This document shows, one piece after another, positions 1-12,945 of a stretch of DNA of 64,000 nt. Location: assembly GCF_000150275.1 (NCBI RefSeq), contig NW_002060965.1, positions 562,923-626,922 on the forward strand, given 5' to 3'. Made by a program: the position numbers and the translations under genes. Under the pieces are notes generated by a model. The model made no database searches, was not told the DNA's origin, and saw nothing but the letters and a program-made list of their open reading frames with translations. The first letter of the stretch is position 1; each line of letters opens with the position of its first letter. Source of the DNA: Trichoplax adhaerens (taxonomy: Eukaryota; Placozoa; Uniplacotomia; Trichoplacea; Trichoplacidae).

Positions 1-1802
1 TTGGGTGCGTTCATGTCCAAGAGAGATTTCTTTGAAAGCGGTTTTGTTCATTTCCAACCTGCTATAACAGCTTTAACGATATCTTTGGTCAATTTACTGT
101 TTGTATATTATACGTTACCTGAAACTCACCAGCCCGGAAAAAGCGTGAGTTAACGTTAAAATTCATTTTAGGACTTGGATCACATTAGTGTTAGGGATGA
201 TAAATTAATATGCAACATTCTTTGCTATTTATTCACAGCCAGGCACAAGTAAAGAGATAGTCAATAAAGCCTTACGTCTTATAAATCCTTTACATTTATT
301 CTCCTTCCGAACGACTGGTGTTTCTGACAAAGAATGTAAGCGTAAATATATTTCGTTACATGCTTGTATCTTCTATTAGTGCTATGAACGAACTTATGCT
401 GTCGAAATCTTTTTAGTATGCTGAATGTACATATGTTGCATAAAGATTTATTAGCAAATTATATGATTTTAGACGACGAGAAGCTTCAAAAATTGAGCTT
501 GGTCTATTTTTTGTATTTGCTACTGTTCTCTGGTGTGGAATTTACCTTGAGTTTCCTTACTCGTGAAAGATATCAGTATACTAGGTACTCAAGATGCGTT
601 ACGTACTCATAGGCTAATAATTTTTAAATCTTGGCAAGACGAATATTGTATTCAGTATTTACTGACCAAATTGATGGTTTAACTACGTGTTCATTGTAAT
701 AAAATGTACATCTATTTTGATATATCCTCACAGTATGCAACAAGGCTTAATGTACTTCTATATTGGTTCGATCATGATAGTGATACAAGGTGAGTATTGG
801 GTGATACCCAGTAATTTCTGGTAATAGCAAGACTATTATCTCATCTGTGTTAAACTTGCATTTTGATCCCAAGATATTTCCATTAATTGCTCTTACTGTA
901 ATCCTAGAAATTGCTAATGCTCGAATTATACGTATACATATATATATGTTATTTATTATGTATTATTTATAAAGGTGGATATTTTCGAAGACTGCCTGCA
1001 GGAAGCGAAATCAAATGCGCTCTGCAAGTAAGTCTATATTGACTATGATTAGAGATGATAGTAAGTTACTGTACGAAGATTGAATGGCTATATTGACTTG
1101 CTGAGATAAAAATAATTTTATAGTTTTTAAATGAGCATATGGCATTTTACAGGGCCTGACTGCAGTTGCCATTTCTACCTTGATGATGGCTATGTTTACT
1201 GACCAACACACTTATTATGCAGCTCTGGGACTTTATTCATTTGGTAAAATTCTATTACTTTTAAGCTTCTATTTGTGATATCTCAATTGCGTCTCTACCT
1301 GTCTATTAGTGTTACTAATATTATTTATTATTCCTTTTATTATAGGTTCTGCAACGGTTGTCCCTTCGTTAACTTCTGTGGTCTCCCATTATGGTATAAA
1401 TCAAAGATACTTTAGGATTACATCGGATGTTGAATATGTCATTTCTGCCTTGTATCGTAATGATATCTCTGTTTATCGTAGGAAGTGCCGAACATAAAGG
1501 AAAATTGATCGGCATATTTCGCTCTATTGGAGCATTAGCACGTAGTTTTGGACCTTTTCTGGCATGTTCAGGTAAACGGCGAGAAATTTAATTCATTCCG
1601 TGTTTTCAGATCTTACCTTAAATTATGTAGAGGTCGATTCTATAATTGGTTGATTTCTTCGAATTCTTCCATTCTTATAGCTTTCTGGACCCATGGCACC
1701 TTGTGTTATTACATGTCTGCAGTACTACTAATAATTCCACTAGTTATCTTAATGAGAGTTAGACATACCGGTACTGGTCTTAAAAATGTCAAGAAGGAAT
1801 AA
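1..1802 (+). CDS. MFSD10: MFSD10-like major facilitator transporter, 5' end cut by the window
   Basis: C-terminal 270 residues of a multi-spanning membrane transporter of the major facilitator superfamily. It resembles MFSD10 (TETRAN), an organic-anion/drug-type transporter. Exons: 1-144, 239-335, 473-584, 734-789, 975-1027, 1153-1243, 1346-1393, 1482-1571, 1681-1802. All junctions are GT-AG and the frame holds to a TAA stop. Recognisable blocks are the YTLPETHQP end of the first half, LVYFLYLLLFSGVEFTLSFL, a QQGLMYFYIGS segment, and the HKGKLIGIFRSIGALARSFG loop near the C terminus, which matches the family's conserved RSLGALARA loop. The first exon and promoter lie left of the window. Substrate is not inferable. 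The assignment to MFSD10 rather than another MFS family rests on the LFSGLE and GTLRSLGALARA landmarks. Confidence 0.85.
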
Positions 1803-2935
1803 GCGATTGCTTTTATCAGCAATTATGAATATTTCTATAATAATACCGGTATTTGTATTTAATCGAAAATGATAAATATTTTTTGATTAGTTATTTCAAT
1901 TACATTAAAATAGAATGGCTTTTTTCTAAATCCTATTTTAATTATAGGTAAGATAGGTAGTTAATATTTTCGATGAATTTTGCCGCCGTGTCCAAATTTA
2001 ATCTGAAATGATTGAGATATAAAGTAAAACGGTGTAAATGGAAAACCTAAACCTAGTGTGGCGGCATTCGTAACGTTCCACAAAATTTCGCTATTTTTAT
2101 ATGTACAGCTATGGGACACTTTTGTGGATCGATATCTCAGAGTACTGTACTTTAGAGTATAATTATAAAGCTGAACATATTCTTTGAATCGACGTAAATT
2201 ATAATTATCTATTGACATGAAACATTGAATATAAGTAATAAAACACTTTTGCAACATTATTTCGCGATAAATGTATTTAAGATAAATGGAATTTATTTCT
2301 TAGTTGAGACAATAAATGTTGACGTATAGCGAGTGTATATAACTCCATGACAATTACAAGAAAATAACGCTATGTTAGCACTTGATTTTGACATACGCAG
2401 TCCATATTATCGTCGACATTTACTTGCAGTATAACAGAAATTTGAATCGATTATTCATACGTACTGTATTTACAAAGATTAGACTAAAACAGCAATTTAG
2501 AGAATTTGCCTATATGCCTGCATATAGACCATTCTACGTGCCTATAATATGTGTATTTATACCATAAGCAGTTTAGCCTATACAATTTCTTAAGACAGCC
2601 ATAGACAGTCAGAATCGTACCAGTACAGTTAAAATTAGAGTTCCACTAAGAACACTTTTCCAGGCCCATCATATCATAGAAGTTAGAGAGGCCATTACAG
2701 CACCCGACTATCTATATCATAGCTATAAAATTTCATTGACAAATTTATATACGGTTAAATCAATTGATATGTACTTACAGCATACCTACTCTATCCTTAC
2801 AATAATCTAACATACATTATACATTAGTAATCGTCTTTCCCTAATCATATGAGAAGCAATTAATGTTGTTACTATAACTTTCTCGCATATATATATATAG
2901 ATGTATTTACATCTGATTTTAAAGCAACTCATTTC
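1803..2935. other. Intergenic gap between convergent MFSD10 and TM2D2
   Basis: About 1.1 kb of AT-rich sequence between the MFSD10 stop and the TM2D2 stop. It should hold both 3' UTRs. Open frames here are short and show no family resemblance. I see no RNA gene or strong repeat. Confidence 0.5.
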
Positions 2936-5811
2936 TTAGTAGTAAGGATTCCAATTGCTACCATCACTTGGCATGAGATCACCAGTAATTAGGAGAATTA
3001 TATCAACAATCCACCAAATCCCTAAACCACCAATCGTCAACAGTTTGCCAAAGGCAGTACCAGTATGGCCTAGACAAAAGCGATCAATACCAAAAAAGCC
3101 TAACAGAAGGGAATAAAGTAACGTAGAGGGGAAAAAATGGCCGGTATACCTACAAATTGTAATTCCAATGATGTTAACTTAATTGGCTGCTTAATATGAT
3201 CGTAATCAATATACTAATGTAATTTATAGTAACTGATTTCTATAAATTTATAAGCGTAGCAGTGGCAAAGACAAGCTAATGTACTCCTTGAAGTTAAGGT
3301 TGATACGAACTTAATGCAAGGAATATTCGGCTTAAAAAAAGTTCTATTCCCAAAGCAATCAATACCAGTGAGTACATGGCAGACTACTGATGTAATTTCC
3401 ACTTCTTCATAACGTGTTCCACCAAACTGGAGGTTTAAGATAAATGTAACGATTTCAGATAAATCAATGTTGATTAAATTTTGCATTAGGCACAGTCTAA
3501 GTAGTGGACATTTAATCCTACCAAACAGTCAAGTTTTTCCAAACAATTATTCGTTGTAAAGGTGAAGCGATGAACAGTACCGTAATAAACAGATTAAACA
3601 CATTGCTTATCCAATACTACTTCATACTATAGGTTATCACATATTCGCAGGTAGCTAATTGCTATACGACAGTAAGCGATGAAAAGTAAGAGTTATTATA
3701 CCTTCTTAGCTTAAGAAAGCAAATAGTATGACAGATCATCAAGTGATTAGAATATTTATCGAATATCAAGACTATGGAAACGGTAGCTGTTTCTATCTTC
3801 GTTCTATAACGTATAAAACTGCTCCTGTGGTCATTTATAATTTGTCGACGCATACTAGAATCTGAATTATTAATAGAGATGAATAATTCGGGTTTGGAAG
3901 AGATTATTAGATGCGAATGTGTGTTACCGTTCACACTATCGCTGATATGTATTTAGTCCAAGTAGTAAATTTGCAGAGAAATATACTCTAATTTCGCTGC
4001 AGCGACCATCAGCAGTAATATGAGTGATGCTCACTCTAAAGAGTTATTTGGAGCACTGCCATTGAATAAACTACAACTCATTGTACAAAGCATTTGACAA
4101 GTAGGAAATGAACTAGTATCATGGGATTTCCATTGAAATTTTACATTACCTTTATGCATCCATAGCCCAAAGCTTGTTTAGCCGAATAGTTTCCTTTCAA
4201 GTCTACAGGAGGATCACACCGGATGAAATCGTCAGACCTGGAATAGGAATTAATTAAGACCTTACATCCTTAATGCAAGCAGTTCCGTTAATCTCATGCT
4301 GTTTTTATTTTGACACTATCTTTATTGCAGGTTAGATTATACATTAAGCCACTGATAGCAAGGAAATTTCAACTTAATACAGTAGTACGAAAGAATTAAA
4401 TGCCTTGATCTACAGTACTATAACCTCATGTCAAACCGTCACAGAAGATTAACACTCATGTTCTAGATTAATAATAAAAATTGACCATAGTCAACAGCAT
4501 GGTAGAAAATTCTCATAAGGCATTCTATATCTTTATATCTGTACAATGCAAGATAATATCAAGTATGAGCGCAATTGATATGACAAATTTCGTATTACTG
4601 AATTTACTGGCGTATGTGAGTTAGTACGTTAAAATGAACTAGTTTAATGTATCATTTTCTCAAGTTTGATGAATAGGTCTCTAGCAATTGAGGATAACTC
4701 CTATCATAGAGTTATTTCTAGTATTGGTTAAGAGTGATATCATCGTCATTAGTTATACACCATTCTAGCGTTTGCCATGAAAACATCTATCAATATTAGG
4801 GAATCTCTAATAGTAAACAACATCATCAATGACTGAACTATCATTCTACCCTTGCTATAGCTATTTCAGCGAACATCTAATGTTAACTAAGAGCGAGAAT
4901 CCTATATAATATTCGTATTGCATACGATTTAAGAGCGATATCATGGGTACAGACTATTCCATCCTCGGCTGTAAAAACAGTCATCAATATTGTAGTAAAG
5001 CTAACAGTAGACAACGTGGTAAATGACTGGGCTATTATTCTAATATTGTCCGAGCTAATTCAGCGAACATGTAGTGCTGACTAAGAGTGGCATGGTAGTC
5101 TTTTAGACTATTCTGTCTTTGGTTCTGAAATTCACAGCTATCGGGATAAAACTGGAAAGTACAGTATTGTAAATAATGTCAGAAAATGACTTAACTTTCG
5201 TCATACGCGTATCATAGTAGAGCTATTCCAGCGTATGAATAGCGCTCAGTAATCTTATCATAATCATCACTATTGGAGTATATCTGATAGTAAGTAGCGT
5301 TGCCTATAACTTGGCTGTACTAACGTACGGCTATGTGTTCACATTTGGCTTAACGATGCAACCAATATTTATTCTTACGATGAATGCTGTCCGTGAGGGT
5401 TGTGGCCAACTTGTGGGTATCATTTATCGGACAAAATCATCATCGAATAACATCGAAATGTCAAAGTGCAATCCAATCGTATAAAACGCCTTATTGAACG
5501 ACTGCAAGCATGATCATGATAAGCACTCACAGGCTTTCCATAATAACAGTGCTTTGGCAGAAGAGAGCAGAGCATAGGTAGTCCTAAATCATAAGTCATG
5601 TCGCTAGGCAGTTTTTCAAATTGTTCACTCATAGCGATGTCAACACTGTACTGAGTACAAGAAAGGCAAAACGATCAACAACTTACAATAAAGAACAATT
5701 TACTAATGGTCCATTAGGATCGTAACTACAATCTTCTCCACCACATTCAGAACAGTAACCAAAACTGATCACCATTGCAATTAGTGCTATTGCAAGTATA
5801 ATCTTCATCAT
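2936..5811 (-). CDS. TM2D2: TM2 domain-containing protein 2
   Basis: Complete 180-residue type TM2 membrane protein in four exons: 5811-5687, 4237-4150, 3426-3311, 3149-2936 (phases join cleanly; 543 nt with stop). The product starts with a hydrophobic signal peptide (about residues 1-20). A cysteine-rich extracellular region follows, with [39 protein letters not shown] and a CIK just before the membrane. The C-terminal TM2 pair contains the [20 protein letters not shown] turn with its DRF motif and ends [13 protein letters not shown]. Fly TM2D orthologues (almondex, amaretto, biscotti) affect Notch signalling; human TM2D2 has the same layout. Two ATGs in tandem (5811 or 5808) can serve as start. 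Intron 1 (1.4 kb) is unusually long for this window and holds a degenerate repeat. Confidence 0.93.
4770..5250. repeat. Degenerate tandem repeat in TM2D2 intron 1
   Basis: Roughly three diverged copies of a ~170-195 bp unit. Landmarks recur at about 4866, 5059 and 5227 (TTCAGCGAACAT, TTCAGCGAACATG, TTCCAGCGTATG), each followed by a CTAA/CTCA...GAG/AAT tract. Upstream in each copy come ATCAATATT and a GTAAA(C/T)(A/G)A segment. Copies are too diverged for exact borders. Confidence 0.5.
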
Positions 5812-7959
5812 CTAGTGAGTAAAATAAGCCGCCTTCTTCCTTGACGCAAGATGATTTGTTTGATTTGGCTAACTGCCTCCACTATAAAGTGTCGAGTATA
5901 AAGTGCTCAAAGCATAGACAGTCACTAATTTTACTAATGGGATGGATGACACTACGGATGGTCTGGATGGATGCTCTTTATTTATACAGTACTATAGTAG
6001 CTGGTCGACAACGCTGGTGGCTGCGATGCTATACTGTAGTAACAACTGTGGACTCGTTCATGGTAACCTATGGTCACATGATGATGTATCCCATGGATGA
6101 CAATCCTAGCAATGTTTTGGGAATCAGCCACTTCTCAAAGTATTATTTCAGTCTTATGAATGGATTAGCTTTATTTATAACATCCTATGCAACGGAAAAT
6201 GGTGCTTCCAATGATCTATTATTCACCTTTTAAAGTCTACGTTACAAATATTAAAAATCGATGATTCTTGTCGTAACGAAATGAATGAAATTGACCGGAC
6301 GGGTTCTATACTGAAATATGGTGTGGCTCGAGCAACACTTCTTGTCATTTAAATTACAAATGGATATCAAAATTGGGTTAACTTCGCGGTTGCCGCGAAT
6401 ATCTTGAATACAAATTTAGAGCAGTTACGATTATAAACTAAACTTACTCTATTACTATTCGCCTTTCTTCCACTGCATGAGAGGATTCAAATAAAAGACA
6501 TCATGCACGGTGATAGGGGATTTCGTATTATACTGTATACAAACCCATGCAAGTCCATAAGCAATCATGGAAAATCCACCGCTCAGTATAAAGCTACGCC
6601 ACCGTCCAGGATACAGCTGATGAAGACAGTGCAACAAAGTATATAGTACAGCAGTACTTGGCGGAATATCAATACGATGGGATAGGCAATCATACAAAAG
6701 TCCATCATACAGTATAAAGCTAATCCATCGTCCAGGATACAGCCGATGAAGCAGTGTGACAAAGCATATAGTACTCCAGTACTTGACAGAATATTAATAC
6801 GATGGGATGGAATAAAAACAACATATTTTGCAGGAGTCTGTAGTGCACTAGTGAGTGGGCAAGTGTGCATAGAAAACCCGTGCCTTCTTGCATGAAACGG
6901 GAAATGAAAGCAGTATCGCTGAAACGTTCGATAAGAGCAAAACTATTATGTGAAGCGGTATACTTCTAGTAGACGGTACACTTTTGCAAGTAACTGATAA
7001 TACCTCTTTCAGGTAAACTATCAGTAGCATGCTTGAGATAGAATATTTGGATCAATTTGATCCGAATATTTCTTATTCTTCTCTTCTTATTACTGTAATG
7101 GTGTTACAGCTAGCTACAGTTATACAGTAGCAAGTGTATTAACACATGGCAATAAATAAGCCATAAAAAAGGAACAGAAAGAGTTCATTTCATTATTGCA
7201 TGCTATATCTAAAAATTAATAGCAATTCGTGTACGAGTAAAGTGCTGAATCAGCATGAGCTTGTTACCATAAATAAATCGTCAACATACTAACGAATCAT
7301 TATCCAATGGCAGTCAGCCGATAAGTTAATAAAGCTCATAAAAGCAATTTTTATTCCATGACGAAACGGTGATACCGTTTAGACATTTTGTATAGCAGAA
7401 AAAGGTTTTCATTATGGAGGAGTTTAGTTCGTCAAGATGAACTATTAACGATTGTGTCGATGAAAAGTACGACATAACCTATGGCCGGTAACAAGTGCAA
7501 GATATCCATATAAAACTAACGATATGATCATATAGATCATAATCAATCAGTCAAGTATCACATCTTACTGAACTGTACATAAAACAACAGTTTATATATA
7601 AATAACTAGAAACACGAGGCAGCCAGACGAAATACTAAAATCATCTGGTGAGAGCATAAATAAAGCAAATACTCTCCAAATCGGTAATCCTTCGTTATGT
7701 TACATTATATTTATAACTTTACAATAGACTGCAAACGTATTGCATAGATAAACACAAATCAAGTGTATATATATACATATATATACATACAGTATACAGG
7801 AAGGTAGTTTTTTCGTATAACTTCTAGAATTAGTTATTAAAAACTTGAAGCTGATACAATTTCTGATTGCCATCCTACTAAAAACGAAACATCCTAGAAT
7901 AAATTCTGCAAGTGTCAAATTCTTCATAACTTCGTCACTCGGGAATTGAACACCGTTGC
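5812..7959. other. Intergenic region between TM2D2 and KANSL3
   Basis: About 2.1 kb upstream of TM2D2 and downstream of KANSL3. It carries the tandem repeat at 6480-6835. A 98-codon ATG-started frame at about 5939-6233 (+) has no recognisable domain, and its sequence is rich in GGATGG-type repeats, so I do not call it a gene. AT-rich sequence from 7020 to 7950 shows only the likely KANSL3 3' UTR and TA runs near 7765-7795. Confidence 0.45.
6480..6835. repeat. 126-bp tandem repeat, about 2.8 copies
   Basis: Two clear copies at 6584-6709 and 6710-6835 both begin CAGTATAAAGCT. They share GTCCAGGATACAGC(C/T)GATGA, a TATAGTAC..CAGTACTTG block and AATACGATGGGAT. A partial, more diverged copy lies upstream from about 6480. 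The CCAATACGATGG-like core also occurs in the satellite at 27300, so the two arrays may be one family. Confidence 0.7.
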
Positions 7960-10900
7960 TCATGTTTCTGATTTAGTAGTACTACTCTCTTTTGCTCGAT
8001 ATTTCTTGTCATTTATTAGAGCTGTACTTAATTCCGATAGAGTTATTTTCTCCTTAGCATGAATCTTCCTCTTTGACATAATAACACTTGCTAGGGAAGC
8101 ACTTAAACCGGTTGGACTGTCAGAATGATGGAATGAGGTAAAAGATTCTGTTTTTTGTTCTTCCTGCTTGACTGTTGTAGAAGAGCCGTTGCTTTCCACG
8201 TTATCTGCAACCGATTTACTTACACTTTTCTCAACATTGGCTTTATCCACTGATTCAGAATTTTTGTTGTCCTTGGATATTTGAGATTTTCCATCACAAG
8301 CCGATACACTACTTAAGCAATCCGATAAAAGAACAGCCATAGGCTGCGTTATATCTCCCATGCCGATTTTAGGGGCAACAGTTTTTTTTGAAGATTTGGC
8401 AACATTATCAGTGGATAACGGATCTAATTTTAATTTCTTTCTGGCACTAAATCTTTTACTGCCTTTATCGGAATCAGATTCAACCTTTGTTGCTACCGTA
8501 GATGCAGTCGTTGAATCAGTTGGTGATTCTTTTACAGTTTTTTTATTACCTAATTGTATCAATAAACTGTCAATAGATTCTCCAAGATACGCTATGGACT
8601 ATGCTTTTATAGTAGAAAGATAAACCAGATTATCAATACCAACCAGTCTTTGGCGGAGTGGATTTTATAGAGTCCTTGGACAAGTTGGGACTTGGCCTTT
8701 TCCGCTTTCTTTGATTGTTAGGTTTTGTAACAGGATTTGAATAGTTTTCATCATTTATGCCACGTCGAGTCAAGGTTCGACTGAGGAATTCAGCGATTTC
8801 ATTCTACCAAGCAAAAGCATGAATACGCGTGTTAAAGCAACGTAAATATTTCTACAGATATATAGGCAGTCTTACTTGAATCATTTTATCTGCAATCGTC
8901 TGCGTGACACATTCTCGCCTTTTAACCTGATGACTAAGTCGAAGCTATAAAGTCAAGCATAAAAATTTAAGTCAATGAGTGATGTGGATCAATTTGATCA
9001 TAGATAATAAAACCTATTGTAGATCAATTTGGTCACAGCTAATAAAGTCTACCTGTTCATCAGCACCACCAACGATGAATAAACTAGTATTTGCACTCAT
9101 ATTTTGCCTCAATTCCTATCAATATCATAACATCACTAAAATCAATTTTTCATGTACATATATAAGCTATACCGAATAATGTTAACGTTTGTAGACAGAA
9201 TATTGTCAACAATAATTATCGCATAAAATAATTATTTCCCTCCGCATTAACTTATAATGGAAAGAAACTGCGGGTAGCAATACCTCTATATCGTCTGGTG
9301 AAGATGCTCGTGATTCTGTACCAACTACAAATAAGGTTGGTGTTGTAAGAGCTAGAACTGGATCTTCGATATCCTAATTAGTTCGCACACGTTTAATGAA
9401 TCAATTTTAAATACACTGTATCAGATAATTATTAAACTAACGACACAATCAAATTCAGACTAAAAAATGATCGCAAAATACTGAAAAGTGACGATATACA
9501 AGATTTATCAATGAAATTACCCCTCTCATGCCATCTAGCCCTACTGTTGGAAAACCTAAACAAATGACACCCTCGATAGATTCTATTATAGCAACCTGTA
9601 ATCAAATGCAAATCAACCATCAAATCCTTGGAATAAATAATATTACAAGTGCAATAGGAATCCTCAATTTAACTTCAGTACCCTGCAAGCAACAGCTGCT
9701 CCGGCACACCAGCCAGCTAAGACAATAGGACGTTTTGGAAAGTGACACTTTAACTGTAATCAATCAATAGGAATTTTATTTCAAATAGTTATAATTATTA
9801 ATTTTAAAAGCATCTGAAGGAAACAGTATTATTGCGTAAACGTAACTCACCTCCAATATTTTGGTTCTAACCGCTCCAATCATATGGTCCAGACATTGAG
9901 ATACGTTTACATTCTTAGTAGAATGCATGGTAATTGGAACGACTTTACCGCACGTCGATAAATGGCTTTGCCAGGCGCGCAGCCTTCGAGAAGTAGAGTT
10001 TGATGGTTGCGTAGGGCCGTTGGGAACAAGCAAAAGGAGGGGGGTGTTTAATTCCTTATTCTGAATAGAAAAAAAAGTCCTTAAAATCTAGATGTTCCAC
10101 GTTGGAAGCAAATACTCTAAGATACTAACCGATAAGAAAGATTTGTGTTGATTGACAGTGCCAACCAAAGGATCCCATTTACGGTTTAACAACAACTGTA
10201 AAGCTTCGCTTCCAGTCGGATTCTGACAATCGGACGCATACATACCAATTAATTTGTCAACCATTGAAGGGCACTGCCAGATGGAAAAAAATGTTTAACT
10301 CGTTAAAACGAATGTGAAATTTTTTCGGCATTACTCGACCAGAGTTGTAAAGCCAAGAAGTTTATTACCTTAGCCCGCAGTGTCTGTAAAATATCTAGGT
10401 AATCAGATAAGTAAGTAGTAGAGAGATTGTCCATCAATAGCGTATGCAGCCATAACAATAGCTTAGGATCCTAGAAGTGAAGCATACTTTTAGAGGTAAA
10501 ACAAGCATTGCAGCCAAATAGAAAATATATCTCAACGATAATTGTAAGTCCTACAACAGTACATAGCAGTGTTTAAGATTATTACAATCATTCCAATACT
10601 ATGGTATTATAAAGTATTTTTCTTGCACTATGTCGCACTGTATCACTGAAATAATCTATTTCAATACTGTGATATTCAGTGGCAATAACTCTGAAGAGAT
10701 GAAATAACTTACCCATCGTATAAGAGCAAATATTTGTCGCACATTCCTCGCTGCTTTGTCAATACAATTCCTCCGTAGTATAGGTTCGTTGGCAGTCTAG
10801 AAAATAATAGAATAGGCTTGTAAGACAATATCTTTCCATACTTGAGAACTTTATCCTATGGAAACAGCTACTATTACCGTTTCGCAAGCTAATTTTGCCA

Positions 10901-12024
10901 ACCGACATGAGTTGATTGACCGACTGACTTTATCGAATAACTGATTTTGTCGAAATGTCCATCCCGTTCTTTTGCGTAAGTTATCATATTTAACAAAATA
11001 GATGGAAAAAAAAGAATATTAATCCTTGTATTATTCAATCCTCGCAATCCTATCATTCAATGATAAATCGTTGTATTAGTTTACTCTACAAGTAAACAAT
11101 AAGATGATCAGCAGTCAAGCTCGAATCCGAAATATCTAAAAATCACTACGACTACAATCATTCATTGAATAAGAAAAAGAGAAATATGCCAACGATACTA
11201 TCTAATATTCCAGGAATAATTGAATCAAGACCATCGTAACGTCTTATTTTCTTTACTCTACGTGTATATTTGAACGTGCGTATAAGAAACATGAGAATAA
11301 ATGCGCACTCATCATTGTTTTGTCTTTGCCTTTGCTGCACTTGTTCCTCCTATACAGTATACACGTCCAGCTGTACTTTTTGGTTAAAGGTTTGGATAGA
11401 AAATGATTGAACTGATATGCTATAAAGTAGAAGAGTAGTTGATAACTACATCCATCTTCTACTGCCAGTCTACAGTACGCTCCATCATGCGTTATCACTC
11501 CTGTTCCTTCCTTGGCTAACCATGTCTCGAATCGACGCGAAAATACAGCAGTCTATGGCCTATATTGCAATATACCCTTGCAGGCAAGTCTCACACTACC
11601 TGTCTGCTGTAGGACTAGGTATCGACAGTGATTATCCCTTATTGTACCGACCGACCTAAGGCTCAATTTACCTAGGAATATCGTCAATATCGTCATAAAG
11701 TGGTTTTGCTCGTTTAGCCACTACGAGGCCAATATGTTTCTCACACTCTGACATGACATTTCGCGCTTTGGCAACATCGTAGTAACTGGAGCTTAAATGC
11801 CTATTCATTTCTACCCTGCCATCGATGGTGACATCGTCCGAGGAACTTCTCGAATCATGAGAATAAAACTTGGGCACAAAAATGGATTTAGCCGGTCGAT
11901 TCGAATTATATCCAGGATGAGGTATCCACGATTTGGAATAAGAATGATCTAGTAAAATAACTTTGATATCAGCCACGATTTCTCGTTTGCCTTTGCTCGT
12001 GGACAGTGAGTTTTTGCCCGCCAT
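7960..12024 (-). CDS. KANSL3: KAT8 regulatory NSL complex subunit 3
   Basis: Complete 714-residue scaffold-type subunit of the nuclear NSL histone acetyltransferase complex. Thirteen exons: 12024-11672, 10968-10878, 10796-10713, 10470-10369, 10273-10130, 10060-9851, 9753-9682, 9595-9521, 9373-9284, 9115-9053, 8944-8876, 8803-8644, 8591-7960. They sum to 2145 nt in frame. The N terminus has LDHSYSKSWIPHPGYNSNRP and KARNVMSECEKH. The middle is the family's alpha/beta-hydrolase-like fold with TSRRLRAWQSHLSTCGKVVP, CLDHMIGAVR, VICLGFPTVGLDGMRG and FIVGGADEQLRL. The elbow near residues 341-346 reads GWCAGA, without the catalytic serine, as expected for this non-enzymatic family. The tail is Ser/Lys-rich and low-complexity. 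The start is the ATG at 12024; an in-frame TTG just upstream is ignored. An earlier AG for exon 2 would run into stops, so the acceptor at 10969 was chosen. Confidence 0.93.
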
Positions 12025-12945
12025 GACTGCGTCAGCCAAGCACTTGATAGTAGTAGACTAGTAGTAGGGTAGGCTTCCACCAGCAAGTCGTGCTGCAACT
12101 GTATGTTAGTCAGTCACAGTCTGCGACTCTACTCTAGTTCAAAATACTTTTTTTAAACTACTGAACGCAACACTATACTGTTTATACTGACTACGCACGC
12201 GTATGTGGACAAACGGATTAACGAGCTTGCGTCAGACACAGACTACTGTACGGACGGTACAGTCATGGTCTACTAGACGAAGCATACAGTACAGTACTGT
12301 ATTGGCCAAAACTACATCATCGACTCATCGAGAATTTGATACCCACAAATTTGCGTATTTCTAAAATAATCCGTATAGTATAGTATTCCTTTTTCATAGT
12401 TTAAATACCTGTATCCGTTGAGATGTATAGATTTTAGAGTCGTTTTGATAGCTTAAAGTGTATTAATATTATCGTCACGGTCACCTCTTGCTTCGCCATT
12501 TCCGATAGGACTACTGTACTACTGCATCTATAGTACTGTACTGTGTGGCCTAGATGGGCGACACCATTTTTAGTTACGAACAATACTTACACTATCATCG
12601 GGGATTAAAATCATGTCACCCTGCCAAATGCTAGGTGACATTATTTAAGTCAACATACTTTATTCTAGCCTATAGTTTGTAACAAAGCGATGTCACCTTC
12701 GTTACAGTCTAGCTTCCCTACAGTGTACAATGTACATTGGACGCCGCGACTGTAAGTACTGTACTGTACACTGTGCAGCTCTCCCTTTTACTAGTCATCG
12801 ACCCCTATAACGTGGTCTACTTCTATTGCTGCTATGGGGTGTTTGCACAAGTAGTGCAAAACTGTCTACAGTAGATTGCTAGAAACTAGTTGGCAGATTC
12901 GGATATCTGCTACTCGTTGCGTTCGTAGCCTTTAATCGGAGGAAG
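12025..12945. promoter_or_regulatory. Divergent upstream region of KANSL3 and THOC1
   Basis: A 0.9-kb spacer from which KANSL3 (left) and THOC1 (right) diverge, so it should contain both promoters. It is unusually dense in overlapping TACTGTAC/GTACAGTA words, for example around 12240-12300, 12515-12555 and 12745-12775. It also carries a short hairpin at 12607-12646. No TATA box position is obvious. Promoter function is inferred from gene orientation only. Confidence 0.5.
12607..12646. repeat. Imperfect hairpin with ATGTCACC / GGTGACAT arms
   Basis: The left arm AAAATCATGTCACCCT and right arm AGGTGACATTATTT pair except for single differences, around a 10-nt loop. A longer hairpin with the same arm sequence lies at 28035-28098, upstream of iPGM. 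Confidence 0.6.

Noticed and set aside
5841-6233. Open frame of 130 codons on the + strand
   Set aside because: It begins at TTG, its first in-frame ATG is near 5939, and the product is Met/Trp-rich from GGATGG-type repeat sequence. No domain, splice context or conservation supports it.
6455-6870. Two overlapping minus-strand frames of 80 and 95 codons
   Set aside because: They arise from the 126-bp tandem repeat, and the two frames encode the same repeat twice.
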